Positions 1 through 8,508 of a DNA stretch of 64,000 bases are shown here, piece after piece; within the stretch, counting starts at the first letter, position 1, and every line of letters begins with the position of its first letter. The translations under genes and the position numbers were made by a program. The DNA lies in contig DASUFE010000059.1 in the NCBI GenBank assembly GCA_036274675.1, positions 4,070 through 68,069 on the forward strand, written 5' to 3'. Source of the stretch: DASUFE01 sp036274675 (GTDB lineage Bacteria; Pseudomonadota; Gammaproteobacteria; HTCC5015). The notes under the pieces are model-generated. The model saw only the letters and a list, made by a program, of their open reading frames with translations, did not search any database and was not told the DNA's origin.

Positions 1-196
1 GCACCAGCACGCCGTCGCCACTGTCGAGGCGGAGCATGCTGCGCTCGATCTCGTCAGCCTTGCGCTCGTAATTGCTGTCAGGTCTGATATCGATCACCGT
101 CACCTCGAGGGGCGGCTTGCCAATGATATCCCGGGCGGTGGCCAGAAGGTCTTTCCCGATGTTGTTGTGGGTGACGATCAGCAGCCCGATGCTCAT
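1..196 (-). CDS. PTS EIIA domain protein, mannose-family type (N-terminal part, cut by window edge)
   Basis: Only the first 65 or so codons are present; the gene runs off the left edge. The start begins MSIGLLIVTHNNIG and has His10 in a TH context, where EIIA-Man domains carry the phosphorylated histidine. The ATG overlaps the rapZ stop by four bases (ATGA), so the two are translationally coupled. In proteobacteria with HprK, a stand-alone EIIA-Man, usually followed by ptsH and ptsI, belongs to a regulatory rather than sugar-transporting PTS. The remaining genes would lie to the left and are not visible. Confidence 0.85.
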   Translation of the reverse strand, partial: MSIGLLIVTHNNIGKDLLATARDIIGKPPLEVTVIDIRPDSNYERKADEIERSMLRLDSGDGVLV

Positions 197-1068
197 GAAT
201 CAGGGCCTCCGATTTCGCGGTGGCGCACGCTGACGTTGCCCACCTTGTCACGGAAGTATTCCGCCAGTTTCTCGCAGATATAGACCGAACGGTGTTTGCC
301 GCCGTTGCAGCCGATTGAGACCGTCATGTAGCGCCGCTGTTCCTGCTGGTAACGCGGCAGCCAGTTGTCCAGGAAGTCGCGGATCGAGCGCAGCATCTCC
401 TCGGCCATGGGTTGTTGCCGCAGGAACGTCTGTACCTCCGCATCCTTGCCGCTGAGTGGCCTCAAGTCCTGGATCCAGTGGGGGTTGGGCAGGCAGCGTA
501 CATCGAAGATGAAGTCGGTGTCGCCGGGGACGCCGTATTTGAAACCGAAAGACTGGAACAGCAGGGCCAGCGATCCGCTGGCATCCGGATTATCGGAGAT
601 GCGCTCTATGACCAGTTTGCGCAGCTCGTGGACGGTCTTGTTGGTGGTGTCGATAACGAGGTCGGCGTTCTCGCGCACCAGGGTCAGGATTTCGCGCTCC
701 CTGCGGATGGCCTCGCGCAGCGGCAAGTCCTGGGCCGACAGCGGATGGCGGCGCCGGGTTTCGCTGAAGCGCTTGATGAGGTCGTCGTCGGAGGCGTGCA
801 GAAAAACCGTTTCGACCCGTACCCCGTCCGCCCTCAGGCTGCGCAGGTAATCGGGCAGGTGCTGGAAATCGTCGATATTGGTTCGCGCATCGATACCGAC
901 GGCGGTCCTGGTGAAGAAGGCGGTATCGCTGTTGCGCAGCTCCTTGACCAGTACCGGGAGCAGCGCGGGGGGAAGGTTGTCCACGCAGTAGTATTGTTCG
1001 TCTTCAAGCGTATGCAGGGCTACGGTTTTGCCCGAGCCTGACAGCCCGCTGATGACGACCAGTTTCAT
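193..1068 (-). CDS. rapZ: RNase adapter protein / P-loop nucleotide-binding protein RapZ (YvcJ family)
   Basis: This 291-residue protein has the usual family length. It opens with a Walker A motif GLSGSGKT at residues 8-15. The C-terminal half carries the conserved family sequence with GCNGGKHRS. In E. coli RapZ delivers the GlmZ small RNA to RNase E and so controls glucosamine-6-phosphate synthase. In lineages with HprK and EIIA-Man, as here, the RNA partner is not established. It sits between hprK and the EIIA-Man gene in the rpoN-linked cluster. Identity is secure; the exact role in this organism is inferred. Confidence 0.95.
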   Translation of the reverse strand: MKLVVISGLSGSGKTVALHTLEDEQYYCVDNLPPALLPVLVKELRNSDTAFFTRTAVGIDARTNIDDFQHLPDYLRSLRADGVRVETVFLHASDDDLIKRFSETRRRHPLSAQDLPLREAIRREREILTLVRENADLVIDTTNKTVHELRKLVIERISDNPDASGSLALLFQSFGFKYGVPGDTDFIFDVRCLPNPHWIQDLRPLSGKDAEVQTFLRQQPMAEEMLRSIRDFLDNWLPRYQQEQRRYMTVSIGCNGGKHRSVYICEKLAEYFRDKVGNVSVRHREIGGPDS

Positions 1069-1231
1069 GAACCTACCGCCCGCCGGGCAAAGTCCTGCGT
1101 AGCACGGTTATACGGGGCGCAAAGTCTGAGTATCTCCGCACTCGCAAAATTTTGAGAGAGGTTCATAGGCAATCCGCCCCGTTAAGACTGTGCGAATTGT
1201 ATGCCCTTCCCGGAAGAAACCCAATAGGGTC

Positions 1232-2167
1232 CTATTTCTGGAGATTCATGGCCTTTTCCTGGCGTTCAATCAGTTCCTGGCCGGCGTCGTAGCCGCGGGT
1301 TTTGAGCAGGAAATCCAGCACCGCTGCTTCAACCATAACGGCAAGGTTGCGGCCGGGGGCCACCGGCAGGGCGATTTCCGAGATATTGACGCCGAGGAAA
1401 TTGCGTGTGCTGCTGAAGGTATGCATCCGGTCGAGTTTCTTGTCCAGTTGTTCGTGCGGTACCAGGTTAATGATCAGCCGGAGATACTTGCTGAGCTTGA
1501 TCGCCCCATCACCGTACATTTCCCGTATGTTCAGTATGCCCAGACCTCTCACCTCCAGCAGGTCTTGCAACAGCGCTGGCGAGCTGCCGGAGATGATATC
1601 GGGCGTGATACGGGCGAACTCGGGGGCGTCATCCGCGATCAGGCGATGGCCGCGCGTAATCAGTTCCAGCGCAAGTTCGCTCTTGCCGATGCTGCTGCCG
1701 CCTGTCAGCAGCACTCCCACGCTGGTGACTTCCATGAAGACGCCGTGGATGGTCTGCTTGTCCGCCAGCATCGTGGTAAGGACATAACGCAGGTCTGTTA
1801 CGAGTTCGTTACTCGGCTGCTCGCATTCGAGCAGCGCTACCTTGTGTTCGTCGGCCAGTTGCTTGAAGTCTTCGGGTACGCCGAGTCCGTCGGCGACGAT
1901 GACCGCGAAAATGTCGTTCTTGAAGATATTGGTCAACTGACGCCTGCGTTCGTCCGGCGTGAACTGGGTGATGTACGACATTTCGACGTCGCCGACAATC
2001 TGGATGTGGTTGGGGTGGATCGGGTTGAGATGGCCGATGATCTTGGGATGCGTGCCCCAGCTGAAGTGTTTGCCGATCTCGCGCTGGTCCGCGTTGTAAC
2101 CGCTAACCCAGTGCAGCGGAAAGCGCTTGTTTATTGCGTTAATCAGGGCGCCGACCGTTAACTGCAT
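1232..2167 (-). CDS. hprK: HPr kinase/phosphorylase
   Basis: HprK phosphorylates and dephosphorylates a serine of the phosphocarrier HPr. The 311-residue product has the N-terminal domain at about 1-130 and the kinase domain after it, with Walker A GGSSIGKS at residues 156-163. The HPrK signature LEVRGLGILNI lies at 204-214. Its position between ptsN and rapZ is the arrangement known from beta- and some gammaproteobacteria, where the PTS is regulatory. The ATG at 2167 is preceded by an AGAGG ribosome-binding site. The 214-bp gap to ptsN is longer than elsewhere in the cluster, so it may have its own promoter. Confidence 0.96.
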   Translation of the reverse strand: MQLTVGALINAINKRFPLHWVSGYNADQREIGKHFSWGTHPKIIGHLNPIHPNHIQIVGDVEMSYITQFTPDERRRQLTNIFKNDIFAVIVADGLGVPEDFKQLADEHKVALLECEQPSNELVTDLRYVLTTMLADKQTIHGVFMEVTSVGVLLTGGSSIGKSELALELITRGHRLIADDAPEFARITPDIISGSSPALLQDLLEVRGLGILNIREMYGDGAIKLSKYLRLIINLVPHEQLDKKLDRMHTFSSTRNFLGVNISEIALPVAPGRNLAVMVEAAVLDFLLKTRGYDAGQELIERQEKAMNLQK

Positions 2168-2381
2168 TTGGTGCGCCTCTAAAAATGAGCTTTTTGATAG
2201 AAAGGCTTCGTCGGCCTACTGTTTCTACGCGGGGCTTTGCCCGGCGCCTCATGTACTGATGTGTACACGCCGGTCCTCCGAACATCCATTGCTGCTGAAG
2301 CCGGATGTTTCGCGGATTCCATTGGCCCGTCACTGACTTGCCCTCGATCAAAAATATCCATTTTTAACGTTCCCAAAGCCG

Positions 2382-2849
2382 TCAGGCCGACAGACTTTGC
2401 GGCTGCCAGCAACTGACCAGCTCGTATAGCTGCTCGTTGTTTGCGCTGGCACGCAGCCGTGCGCAGAACGCGGCGTCGCTGAACATCTCGGCCGCCTTCG
2501 CCAGTATCTGCAGGTGCGTTTCCGTGCAATGTTCGGGCACGATGAGTCCGAACACGATGTCGGCCGGCTTGCCGTCGCGGGCCTCGAAATTGACGGGGGC
2601 TTGCAGGGTCATCAGGGCAACGTGGGCGCTATGTGCGTGCTGCAGGCGGCAGTGCGGGATGGCTACACCTTGGCCGAGGCCGGTGCTGCCCAGTCTTTCC
2701 CGTTCCAGCAGTTTGTCGAATACGTCGATTTCGTTCAGCCCTTCAGGGGCGGCCAGCAGTCTGCTGATTTTTTCGAGCACGCGCTTCTTGCTGCCGGCGG
2801 TCTCGCGGCAGGCGATGGATGCGGGATTCAGGATTTCGCCGGTGATCAT
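2382..2849 (-). CDS. ptsN: PTS IIA-like nitrogen regulatory protein (EIIA-Ntr)
   Basis: The reading frame is open up to 2957. I place the start at the ATG at 2849, giving 155 residues beginning MITGEILNP, the usual length for PtsN; the upstream extension has no ribosome-binding site and no family similarity. The phosphorylatable histidine is His66 in GVAIPHCR. EIIA-Ntr is the end acceptor of the nitrogen PTS (PtsP-NPr-PtsN) and regulates potassium transport and nitrogen/carbon balance in other proteobacteria. It lies downstream of hpf and rpoN, the standard order. A small ORF with a strong ribosome-binding site precedes it (2879-2971). Confidence 0.94.
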   Translation of the reverse strand: MITGEILNPASIACRETAGSKKRVLEKISRLLAAPEGLNEIDVFDKLLERERLGSTGLGQGVAIPHCRLQHAHSAHVALMTLQAPVNFEARDGKPADIVFGLIVPEHCTETHLQILAKAAEMFSDAAFCARLRASANNEQLYELVSCWQPQSLSA

Positions 2850-2878
2850 TTTGAAACTGCTCAACTTCCTGCGTCGTG

Positions 2879-2971
2879 CTAGCGTCGATGATACTTGGTT
2901 AATATGATCCGCCGGATGGAACCCTGGGTAAAAATGGATACGGCAATAAACGGACATTGCGAAATCATCAT
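2879..2971 (-). CDS. candidate 30-residue leader peptide upstream of ptsN
   Basis: A 30-codon ORF starts ATGATG at 2971 and ends in TAG at 2879-2881. Its GGAGG ribosome-binding site (2977-2981 on the plus strand) lies exactly five bases from the ATG, the best such site in this cluster. The peptide begins MMISQCPFIAVSIF and ends in a basic stretch (RRIILTKYHRR). It is out of frame with ptsN and stops 29 bases before the ptsN start. I recognise no family. It could be a regulatory leader, a small membrane-associated peptide, or a chance ORF; conservation would decide. Confidence 0.4.
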   Translation of the reverse strand: MMISQCPFIAVSIFTQGSIRRIILTKYHRR

Positions 2972-3012
2972 TTTTGCCTCCGGTATGATCTGCTGGGTGC
3001 TCATGACTTTTG

Positions 3013-3036
3013 GGCCTGAACTTTAAAGTTCAGGCC
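3013..3036. repeat. 24-bp perfect palindrome spanning the hpf stop codon
   Basis: The sequence from 3013 to 3036 is an exact palindrome with centre CTTTAAAG and outer arms GGCCTGAA / TTCAGGCC. It contains the hpf stop codon (3023-3025). No T-run follows on the minus strand, so it is not a classical terminator. It may be an mRNA hairpin protecting or cutting the transcript between hpf and ptsN. Confidence 0.7.
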
Positions 3037-3349
3037 TGAGACCGTTTTTCTCTTTCTTGTGATGGTCCGTGAGCTTTTCCTTGTGGCGGATGACCTGCCG
3101 GTCGAGTTTGTCCACCAGCATGTCGATGGCGGCGTACATATCTTCGTGCACGCAGTCGGCATGCACGTCTTTCTTGCCGGCCACATGGATAGTCGCTTCG
3201 GCGATATGGCGTTCCTTCTCGACTTCGAGCACGACATGGACGCTGGTTACGTGGTCGAAATGCCTTTCCAGGCGGTCAAACTTGTCCGCCACGTAGTTGC
3301 GCAGGGCATCCGTGATGCTGATATGGTGTCCGGACAGCTCGATATTCAT
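3023..3349 (-). CDS. hpf: ribosome hibernation promoting factor, short form
   Basis: The 108-residue product starts MNIELSGHHISITDALR, typical of the Hpf/YfiA beta-alpha-beta fold that binds the 30S decoding site and promotes 100S dimers in stationary phase. The start at 3349 has GGAGAA five bases upstream; the longer frame to 3388 has no such site. It lacks the C-terminal dimerisation domain of long Hpf, so it is the short form usual in gammaproteobacteria. It lies between rpoN and ptsN, as expected. A 24-bp palindrome covers its 3' end. Confidence 0.95.
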   Translation of the reverse strand: MNIELSGHHISITDALRNYVADKFDRLERHFDHVTSVHVVLEVEKERHIAEATIHVAGKKDVHADCVHEDMYAAIDMLVDKLDRQVIRHKEKLTDHHKKEKNGLRPEL

Positions 3350-3399
3350 ATTGCTTCTCCTGTTCATGGCTTGCTCGTTTCGTTTCATTCGGTTTTCGA

Positions 3400-4890
3400 T
3401 CAGCAGAGCGACTTGCGTTCGTTCGACGGCGGTATCGACAGGCTTTCACGGTATTTCGCCACGGTGCGGCGGGCCACATTGATGCCCTGGTTGTCCAGCA
3501 ACTGGGCGATTTTGCTGTCGCTTAATGGTTTCTGATTGTTTTCAGAGGCGATCAGTTTCTTGATCATGGCGCGAATCGCGGTCGCGGAGCACTCGCCGCC
3601 GTCCGCGGTACTGACGTGGCTGGAGAAAAAATATTTGAATTCAAATACGCCGCGCGGCGTATGCATGTACTTCTGGTTAGTCACGCGGGAAATGGTGGAC
3701 TCGTGCATTTCCAGTTCTTCCGCGATATCGCGCAACACCAGCGGTTTCATGGCTTCGTCGCCATAGTCGAAGAAGGCGCGCTGGCGTTCCACGATGGCAC
3801 GCGCTACCTTGAGGATGGTTTCATTGCGGCTTTGCAGGCTTTTCAGAAACCAGCGGGCTTCCTGCAGGTTGGTCTTGAGGTAGTTGTTGTCGTCGCTTTT
3901 ATCCGCTCGCCTTATCATCTTCGCGTACATCGGGTTGATGCGCAGCCTGGGGGCCAGTTCGGGATTGAGTTCGACGCGCCATCTGCGGTTCTTTTTGGTG
4001 ACGAATACGTCGGGCACGATGTATTCGGTGCGGCTCGTCGTGATCAGTGCGCCGGGCTTGGGGTGCAGAGACTGTATCAACAGCTCTGCCGCGCGCAGAC
4101 TCTCCGCGTCCGCCTTGGTCACGCGCTTTAAGCGCGGATAATCACGCGTCGCCAGCAGTTCCAGATAGTGATCGATGATGATATGAGCCAGCGCGTAGCC
4201 GGGGGTGTCGGGCAGATAGGTCTGCAGCTGCAGTTTCAGACATTCCGACGGAGTACGCGCGGCTACCCCGATGGGATCGAACTGTTGCACGCGGTGCAGC
4301 ACCGCTTCGATTTCGTCGCCTTCAATGCCCGGGTATGCGGAGATCAGGGTTGCATGCAGGGTTTGCAGGTCCTCTCCGAGATAACCATCCTCCGTGATGG
4401 AATCAATGATGGCTGTGGCGATGATACGGTCCGTATCGCTCATATGAGTAAGATTGAGCTGCCACATCAGATGTTCCTGCAGAGAGGTTTCGCTGAAATC
4501 CTGCCGTTCGTAAATTTCCTTATCGGGCATCGAGTCCGTGGAGTTTTTGCCGCTGGAGACGTAATTGTTCTCCCAGTCGTGGTCCTGATCCCACGACATG
4601 TCGGAGGTTTCGATGCCGGAACCATCCATTTCGGCGGCAGGATGTTCATGTTCCTGCGGATGGCTGGACTCTCCTTCGTAGGAGGATTCAGCGGGAGTGC
4701 TATTGGCGGAATGGGGAACGAGGGAGGCTTCAAGTTCTTCCTCAATCTCCAGCATGGGATTGGATTCTAGGGCTTGCTGGATTTCGTTCTGCAGCTCCAG
4801 CGAGGGCAGTTGCAGCAGTTTGATGGCCTGCTGTAGCTGCGGAGTCATCGTCAACTGCTGACTGAACTTGATTTGCAGGCTCTGCTTCAT
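3400..4890 (-). CDS. rpoN: RNA polymerase sigma-54 factor
   Basis: This 496-residue protein has all three sigma-54 regions. The Gln/Leu-rich region I spans about residues 1-50 (MKQSLQIKFSQQ...), a very acidic region II covers about 50-120, and region III carries the DNA-binding parts. The RpoN box ARRTVAKYR is at 473-481. Sigma-54 directs promoters with -24/-12 elements and needs AAA+ activators. It follows lptB by a 231-bp gap with no gene. Downstream hpf and ptsN make the classical rpoN cluster. No strong ribosome-binding site precedes the ATG. Confidence 0.97.
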   Translation of the reverse strand: MKQSLQIKFSQQLTMTPQLQQAIKLLQLPSLELQNEIQQALESNPMLEIEEELEASLVPHSANSTPAESSYEGESSHPQEHEHPAAEMDGSGIETSDMSWDQDHDWENNYVSSGKNSTDSMPDKEIYERQDFSETSLQEHLMWQLNLTHMSDTDRIIATAIIDSITEDGYLGEDLQTLHATLISAYPGIEGDEIEAVLHRVQQFDPIGVAARTPSECLKLQLQTYLPDTPGYALAHIIIDHYLELLATRDYPRLKRVTKADAESLRAAELLIQSLHPKPGALITTSRTEYIVPDVFVTKKNRRWRVELNPELAPRLRINPMYAKMIRRADKSDDNNYLKTNLQEARWFLKSLQSRNETILKVARAIVERQRAFFDYGDEAMKPLVLRDIAEELEMHESTISRVTNQKYMHTPRGVFEFKYFFSSHVSTADGGECSATAIRAMIKKLIASENNQKPLSDSKIAQLLDNQGINVARRTVAKYRESLSIPPSNERKSLC

Positions 4891-5121
4891 GCCTGAAATT
4901 TTATCCTGTTACGATTCTATATTGAATGACCAGGTCGACATTTGAATTATCTGCGTGCGACCGGCCAAGACGGACGTAAAACCAGGTTCGGTCTGGCAAG
5001 GCTCAAGCCAATGTCCTATCTATCTTATAGTAGACGGCCCGGACTTTGTTCGGTATTTCTCGCGCGACACGGATAAGTTTCCTTTATCCCGGGAAATCAA
5101 GTGCTTAGGGGAGGCATCGTT

Positions 5122-5847
5122 TTACAGGCGGAAATTTTCCCCCAGGTACACCTTTTTGACTTCAGGATTGTCAAGCAGGACGCCGGGAGCGCCTTCCGCG
5201 ATCACGCGTCCGCGGCTGAGTATGTAGCCGCGTCCGCAAATACCGAGGGTTTCGCGCACATTATGGTCCGTAATCAGTACACCGATATTGCGCGCGGTCA
5301 GCGCCTGGATAATTTTCTGGATTTCTATCACTGAAATGGGATCGACTCCGGCAAAGGGTTCATCCAGCAGGATGAACCTGGGATCGGTCGCGAGCGCGCG
5401 GGCGATTTCCACGCGTCGGCGTTCGCCGCCGGAAAGGCTGATGCCGATATTATTGCGGATATGGTCTATTTGCAGATCGTTAAGCAGGTCCTGCATTTTC
5501 TGCAACCGTTGCGCGCGATCGAGACCGGGCCTCGTTTCGAGGATCGCCAGCAGATTGTCAGCGACGCTCAGCTTGCGGAATACCGAGGCTTCCTGCGGAA
5601 GGTAACCGATCCCTGTCCGCGCACGACTGTGCATCGGCAAATCTGTGACGTCGGTGTCGTTGAGCAGGATGCGACCCGAATCACAACCGATGAGTCCGAC
5701 GATCATGTAGAAACTGGTGGTCTTGCCGGCGCCGTTGGGACCGAGCAGGCCGACGACTTCCCCGCTTTGTACATATAGCGAGACCTGATCGACAGTGAGC
5801 TTGCCCTTGTAGCGTTTGACGAGGTTTTCCGCGCGCAGGACGTTCAT
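5122..5847 (-). CDS. lptB: LPS export ABC transporter ATPase LptB
   Basis: LptB is the cytoplasmic ATPase that powers LptFG extraction of LPS from the inner membrane. The 241-residue sequence has Walker A GPNGAGKT (36-43), a Q-loop around Gln85, signature LSGGERR (138-144), Walker B FILLDE (158-163) and the switch histidine in LITDHNV (about 195). It overlaps lptA by four bases. lptF and lptG are not in this window, which is normal. Confidence 0.97.
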   Translation of the reverse strand: MNVLRAENLVKRYKGKLTVDQVSLYVQSGEVVGLLGPNGAGKTTSFYMIVGLIGCDSGRILLNDTDVTDLPMHSRARTGIGYLPQEASVFRKLSVADNLLAILETRPGLDRAQRLQKMQDLLNDLQIDHIRNNIGISLSGGERRRVEIARALATDPRFILLDEPFAGVDPISVIEIQKIIQALTARNIGVLITDHNVRETLGICGRGYILSRGRVIAEGAPGVLLDNPEVKKVYLGENFRL

Positions 5848-6389
5848 GGTTGTTTCTGTTCCGTGGATTGCTTCGGCATATCGTCCGCCGGCTCTATGAC
5901 AATGCGTACTCGCTGCCGGCTCTGTGCCGGATCCTGCTGCCCGGCGAGCAGGCTGTTGCTGGCGGTATTGTAATCGATTCTGTCGCTCTGAATGCGGTTG
6001 CCGCTCTGTTGCAGTTGCGCCCGTTGTTGCAATGTAAGGCGTGATTTGCCGGCGCTGTACTGAATGTGTCCGGCGTTGCCGCGGGTTTCCTCGCCATTGG
6101 CCAGTTGTTGCCGGAAGGAGGCTTGTTGTGTGTCGGAGCCGAAGGCCTCCAGCCGGTCAAATTTGCCGTTACGCGTATGCACGAGAAGTTGTTCCGCTTC
6201 GATACGGATGCTGCCTTGTGTCAGCGTCACGTGGCCGCTGTAGGTGCTGATTCCCTTCTGCTGGTCCATGATCAGTTTCTGTGCTTCGATTTCTATGGGT
6301 TGTTTGGAGTCTGCGGGCAGGGCCAGGACCACGGCATGCGACCCCAGCAGCATGATTGCGCAGGCATGGCGCAGCAGGCTATGGAACAT
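5844..6389 (-). CDS. lptA: lipopolysaccharide transport periplasmic protein LptA
   Basis: This 181-residue protein has an N-terminal hydrophobic signal segment (about residues 8-24), then the OstA/LptA-type sequence (EIEAQKLIMDQQKGIST, later IRIEAEQLLVHT). LptA forms the periplasmic bridge that carries LPS from LptC to LptD. It overlaps lptC by 11 bases and lptB by four, so the three are one translational unit. The C-terminal tail is Gln/Pro-rich and probably disordered. Confidence 0.94.
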   Translation of the reverse strand: MFHSLLRHACAIMLLGSHAVVLALPADSKQPIEIEAQKLIMDQQKGISTYSGHVTLTQGSIRIEAEQLLVHTRNGKFDRLEAFGSDTQQASFRQQLANGEETRGNAGHIQYSAGKSRLTLQQRAQLQQSGNRIQSDRIDYNTASNSLLAGQQDPAQSRQRVRIVIEPADDMPKQSTEQKQP

Positions 6390-6936
6390 AACGGGCCCTG
6401 ACCCCGGTCAAGGTATGTATGCCGGTTTGCAGGTTCGCGCGCAGTGATGCAGCCTCGATATTCCGGCCGGTGCCACTGATCACGATCGGTTCCAAGGACT
6501 CCATATATTCCGTTTCCGGTTGCAGTAGCAGCGTCTCGGTGCGAATCAGCAGGCTGTTTTCCTGCTGCACACGGACATTGCCGGAAAAGCGGATTTCCTC
6601 CGCGGACTGGGTGCCGGCCGTGACGGCACGGTCGGCTTGCACTGTCCAGTGTGCACTGTCGACGGCAAGCTCCATGTCGGGTCCGCTGATTTCAGTGCGG
6701 GCGTCCGCTTCGTAGTGGTTCAACTGCCTGCCCTTGAAGGTATAGTGCAGTTGTCCCTGGTAGTCATATTGACGGATGCGGAAATTCTTCATGAAAAAAT
6801 CGATTTGCCGGATCGCCTCGGCTTCCGCCGGGAGCGCGACGATGTCCGGCCGGGTGCGCAGCCAGGAGGTCAGCCCGGCGGCCGCGAGCAGCAGCAATAG
6901 CAGCAGCAGGCCACCTTTATTCAGCTGCCGCGTCAT
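6379..6936 (-). CDS. lptC: LPS export protein LptC
   Basis: The 185-residue product has one N-terminal membrane segment (about residues 9-26) and a periplasmic beta-jellyroll of the LptC family, recognisable from IDFFMKNFRIRQYD and the following strands. It anchors LptA to the LptB2FG complex. It overlaps kdsC by four bases upstream and lptA by 11 downstream, the standard kdsC-lptC-lptA-lptB order. Confidence 0.93.
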   Translation of the reverse strand: MTRQLNKGGLLLLLLLLAAAGLTSWLRTRPDIVALPAEAEAIRQIDFFMKNFRIRQYDYQGQLHYTFKGRQLNHYEADARTEISGPDMELAVDSAHWTVQADRAVTAGTQSAEEIRFSGNVRVQQENSLLIRTETLLLQPETEYMESLEPIVISGTGRNIEAASLRANLQTGIHTLTGVRARYVP

Positions 6937-7475
6937 TTTGCCGGAGCGTCGCCGGCGGCCGCGGCCGTTACCGCTGCCAGCTTGCCCTGAGCCGACAGGA
7001 TGAAATCGCAGATTTCGCGTGCCGCACCCTGTCCGCCCGGTTTGGAAGTGATCCAGTGGGCATACTGCCGCACGGCGGCAACCGCGTTCTGCACCGCCAC
7101 CGCGAAGCCGGCGAGGCGCATCGGCGGCACGTCCGGCAGATCGTCACCGGTATAGGCAGTTTCAGTTCCGTCCACTTTCAGGCTGCGCAGCAGTTCGCGC
7201 AACACGCTCAACTTGTCGTCGCTGCCCTGATAAACGTGTTTGATGCCGAGCTCGCGCATGCGTCGCGTGACAATATCCGAGTTGCGGGCCGAGATCACGG
7301 CCACGGTGACGCCGGCCTGCTGGAGCAATTTCAGCCCCAGCCCGTCCTGCGTATGGAAACTTTTGTATTCGATGCCCCGGTCGTCGTAAGTCAGCATGCC
7401 GTCGGTCAACACGCCGTCGACATCGAATACGGCGAGCCGGACTCTGGCGGCGCGCTTGCGGGCGTCTTCGCTCAT
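6933..7475 (-). CDS. kdsC: 3-deoxy-D-manno-octulosonate 8-phosphate phosphatase
   Basis: KdsC removes phosphate from Kdo-8-phosphate to give Kdo, the inner-core sugar of LPS. The 180-residue protein is a HAD phosphatase without a large cap. The nucleophile motif FDVDG places the catalytic aspartates at residues 18 and 20, and the metal-binding GDDLPD motif comes later. It overlaps kdsD and lptC by four bases each. The Ala-rich C-terminus is slightly longer than usual. Confidence 0.95.
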   Translation of the reverse strand: MSEDARKRAARVRLAVFDVDGVLTDGMLTYDDRGIEYKSFHTQDGLGLKLLQQAGVTVAVISARNSDIVTRRMRELGIKHVYQGSDDKLSVLRELLRSLKVDGTETAYTGDDLPDVPPMRLAGFAVAVQNAVAAVRQYAHWITSKPGGQGAAREICDFILSAQGKLAAVTAAAAGDAPAK

Positions 7476-8443
7476 AATATGCGCGCCCGCAACATGTCCA
7501 TCATATTGAGCGCCCCCAGGAGCTTGCCCGAATCGTCGGTGACGAGCAGCCCGTTGATGCGTTTTTCCTGCATCAGGTTGACCGCCTCCGCCGCCAGCAT
7601 ATCAGCCTTGACGGTAATGCAGTTTCGGGTCATGACCTCGGAAATCCGTGTGCGGTGCGGGTCGAGGGATTTGCCCAGGGTGCGTCGTATATCACCGTCG
7701 GTGTAGATGCCGAGCACCTTTTGGTGGTCGTCGACGATGGCGGTCATGCCCAGGCCCTTGCGAGTCATTTCTGCCAGCGCTTCATCAAGCGTGGCCCCGG
7801 TCCCGACCATCGGTACCCGCTCTCCGGCATGCATCAGGTCACGTGCGCGCAGCAGCAGCCGCCGCCCCAGCGAACCGCCGGGATGCGCGCGCGCGAAATC
7901 CTCCGCCGTGAAGGCGCGGCTTTCCAGCAGCACGATGGCCAGCGCGTCTCCCATCGCCAATGCGGCTGTCGTGCTGGAGGTGGGAGCCAGGTTTAGCGGG
8001 CAGGCTTCTTTGGGATTGCCAAGATTGATGCAGATCGTGGCTTCACGCGCCAGGGTGGAGGAGGGTTGCCCAGTCATCACGATCAAGGGAATGCCGAGGC
8101 GCTTGATCAGCGGCAGTATGACGAGAATTTCATCCGTTTCACCGGAATTGGATAGCGCCAATACCACGTCCTGGCCGGTGATCATGCCGAGGTCGCCATG
8201 GCTGGCTTCGCCCGGGTGCACGAAAAAGGCGGCCGTCCCGGTGCTCGCCAGCGTGGAGGCTATCTTGTTGCCGATATGCCCGGATTTACCCATGCCCGTA
8301 ACGATTACCCGTCCCCGGCATTCCAGCATCAGGCGGCAGGCGGCGCTGAAATTGGCATCGATCAGGGCTTGCAGCCCGGACACGGCCTGGGCCTCGCTTT
8401 CGATAACCGAGCGGGCCAGAGCAATCATTTTGTCCGCGTTCAT
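7472..8443 (-). CDS. kdsD: arabinose-5-phosphate isomerase
   Basis: KdsD converts ribulose-5-phosphate to arabinose-5-phosphate, the first committed step to Kdo. The 323-residue sequence has an N-terminal SIS sugar-isomerase domain (about 40-175; GMGKSGHIGNK and SNSGETDE are typical) and two C-terminal CBS domains (about 205-260 and 270-323). Length matches the E. coli enzyme (328). It follows mlaA by about 65 bases and overlaps kdsC by four. Confidence 0.96.
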   Translation of the reverse strand: MNADKMIALARSVIESEAQAVSGLQALIDANFSAACRLMLECRGRVIVTGMGKSGHIGNKIASTLASTGTAAFFVHPGEASHGDLGMITGQDVVLALSNSGETDEILVILPLIKRLGIPLIVMTGQPSSTLAREATICINLGNPKEACPLNLAPTSSTTAALAMGDALAIVLLESRAFTAEDFARAHPGGSLGRRLLLRARDLMHAGERVPMVGTGATLDEALAEMTRKGLGMTAIVDDHQKVLGIYTDGDIRRTLGKSLDPHRTRISEVMTRNCITVKADMLAAEAVNLMQEKRINGLLVTDDSGKLLGALNMMDMLRARIL

Positions 8444-8508
8444 GAGGCGCGTATTCTAGCAGTTTGTAAGCGGGTCCGGCCCGCGTTTATTCGATCGCGA
8501 CGCCGCTA

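Noticed and set aside
2250..2265. Short inverted repeat TGTAC...GTACA between hprK and ptsN
   Set aside because: Only five-base arms; such a motif occurs by chance and nothing else supports an operator.
2139..2351. Short ORFs between hprK and ptsN on both strands
   Set aside because: No ribosome-binding site, no family pattern and overlap with the hprK 5' end.
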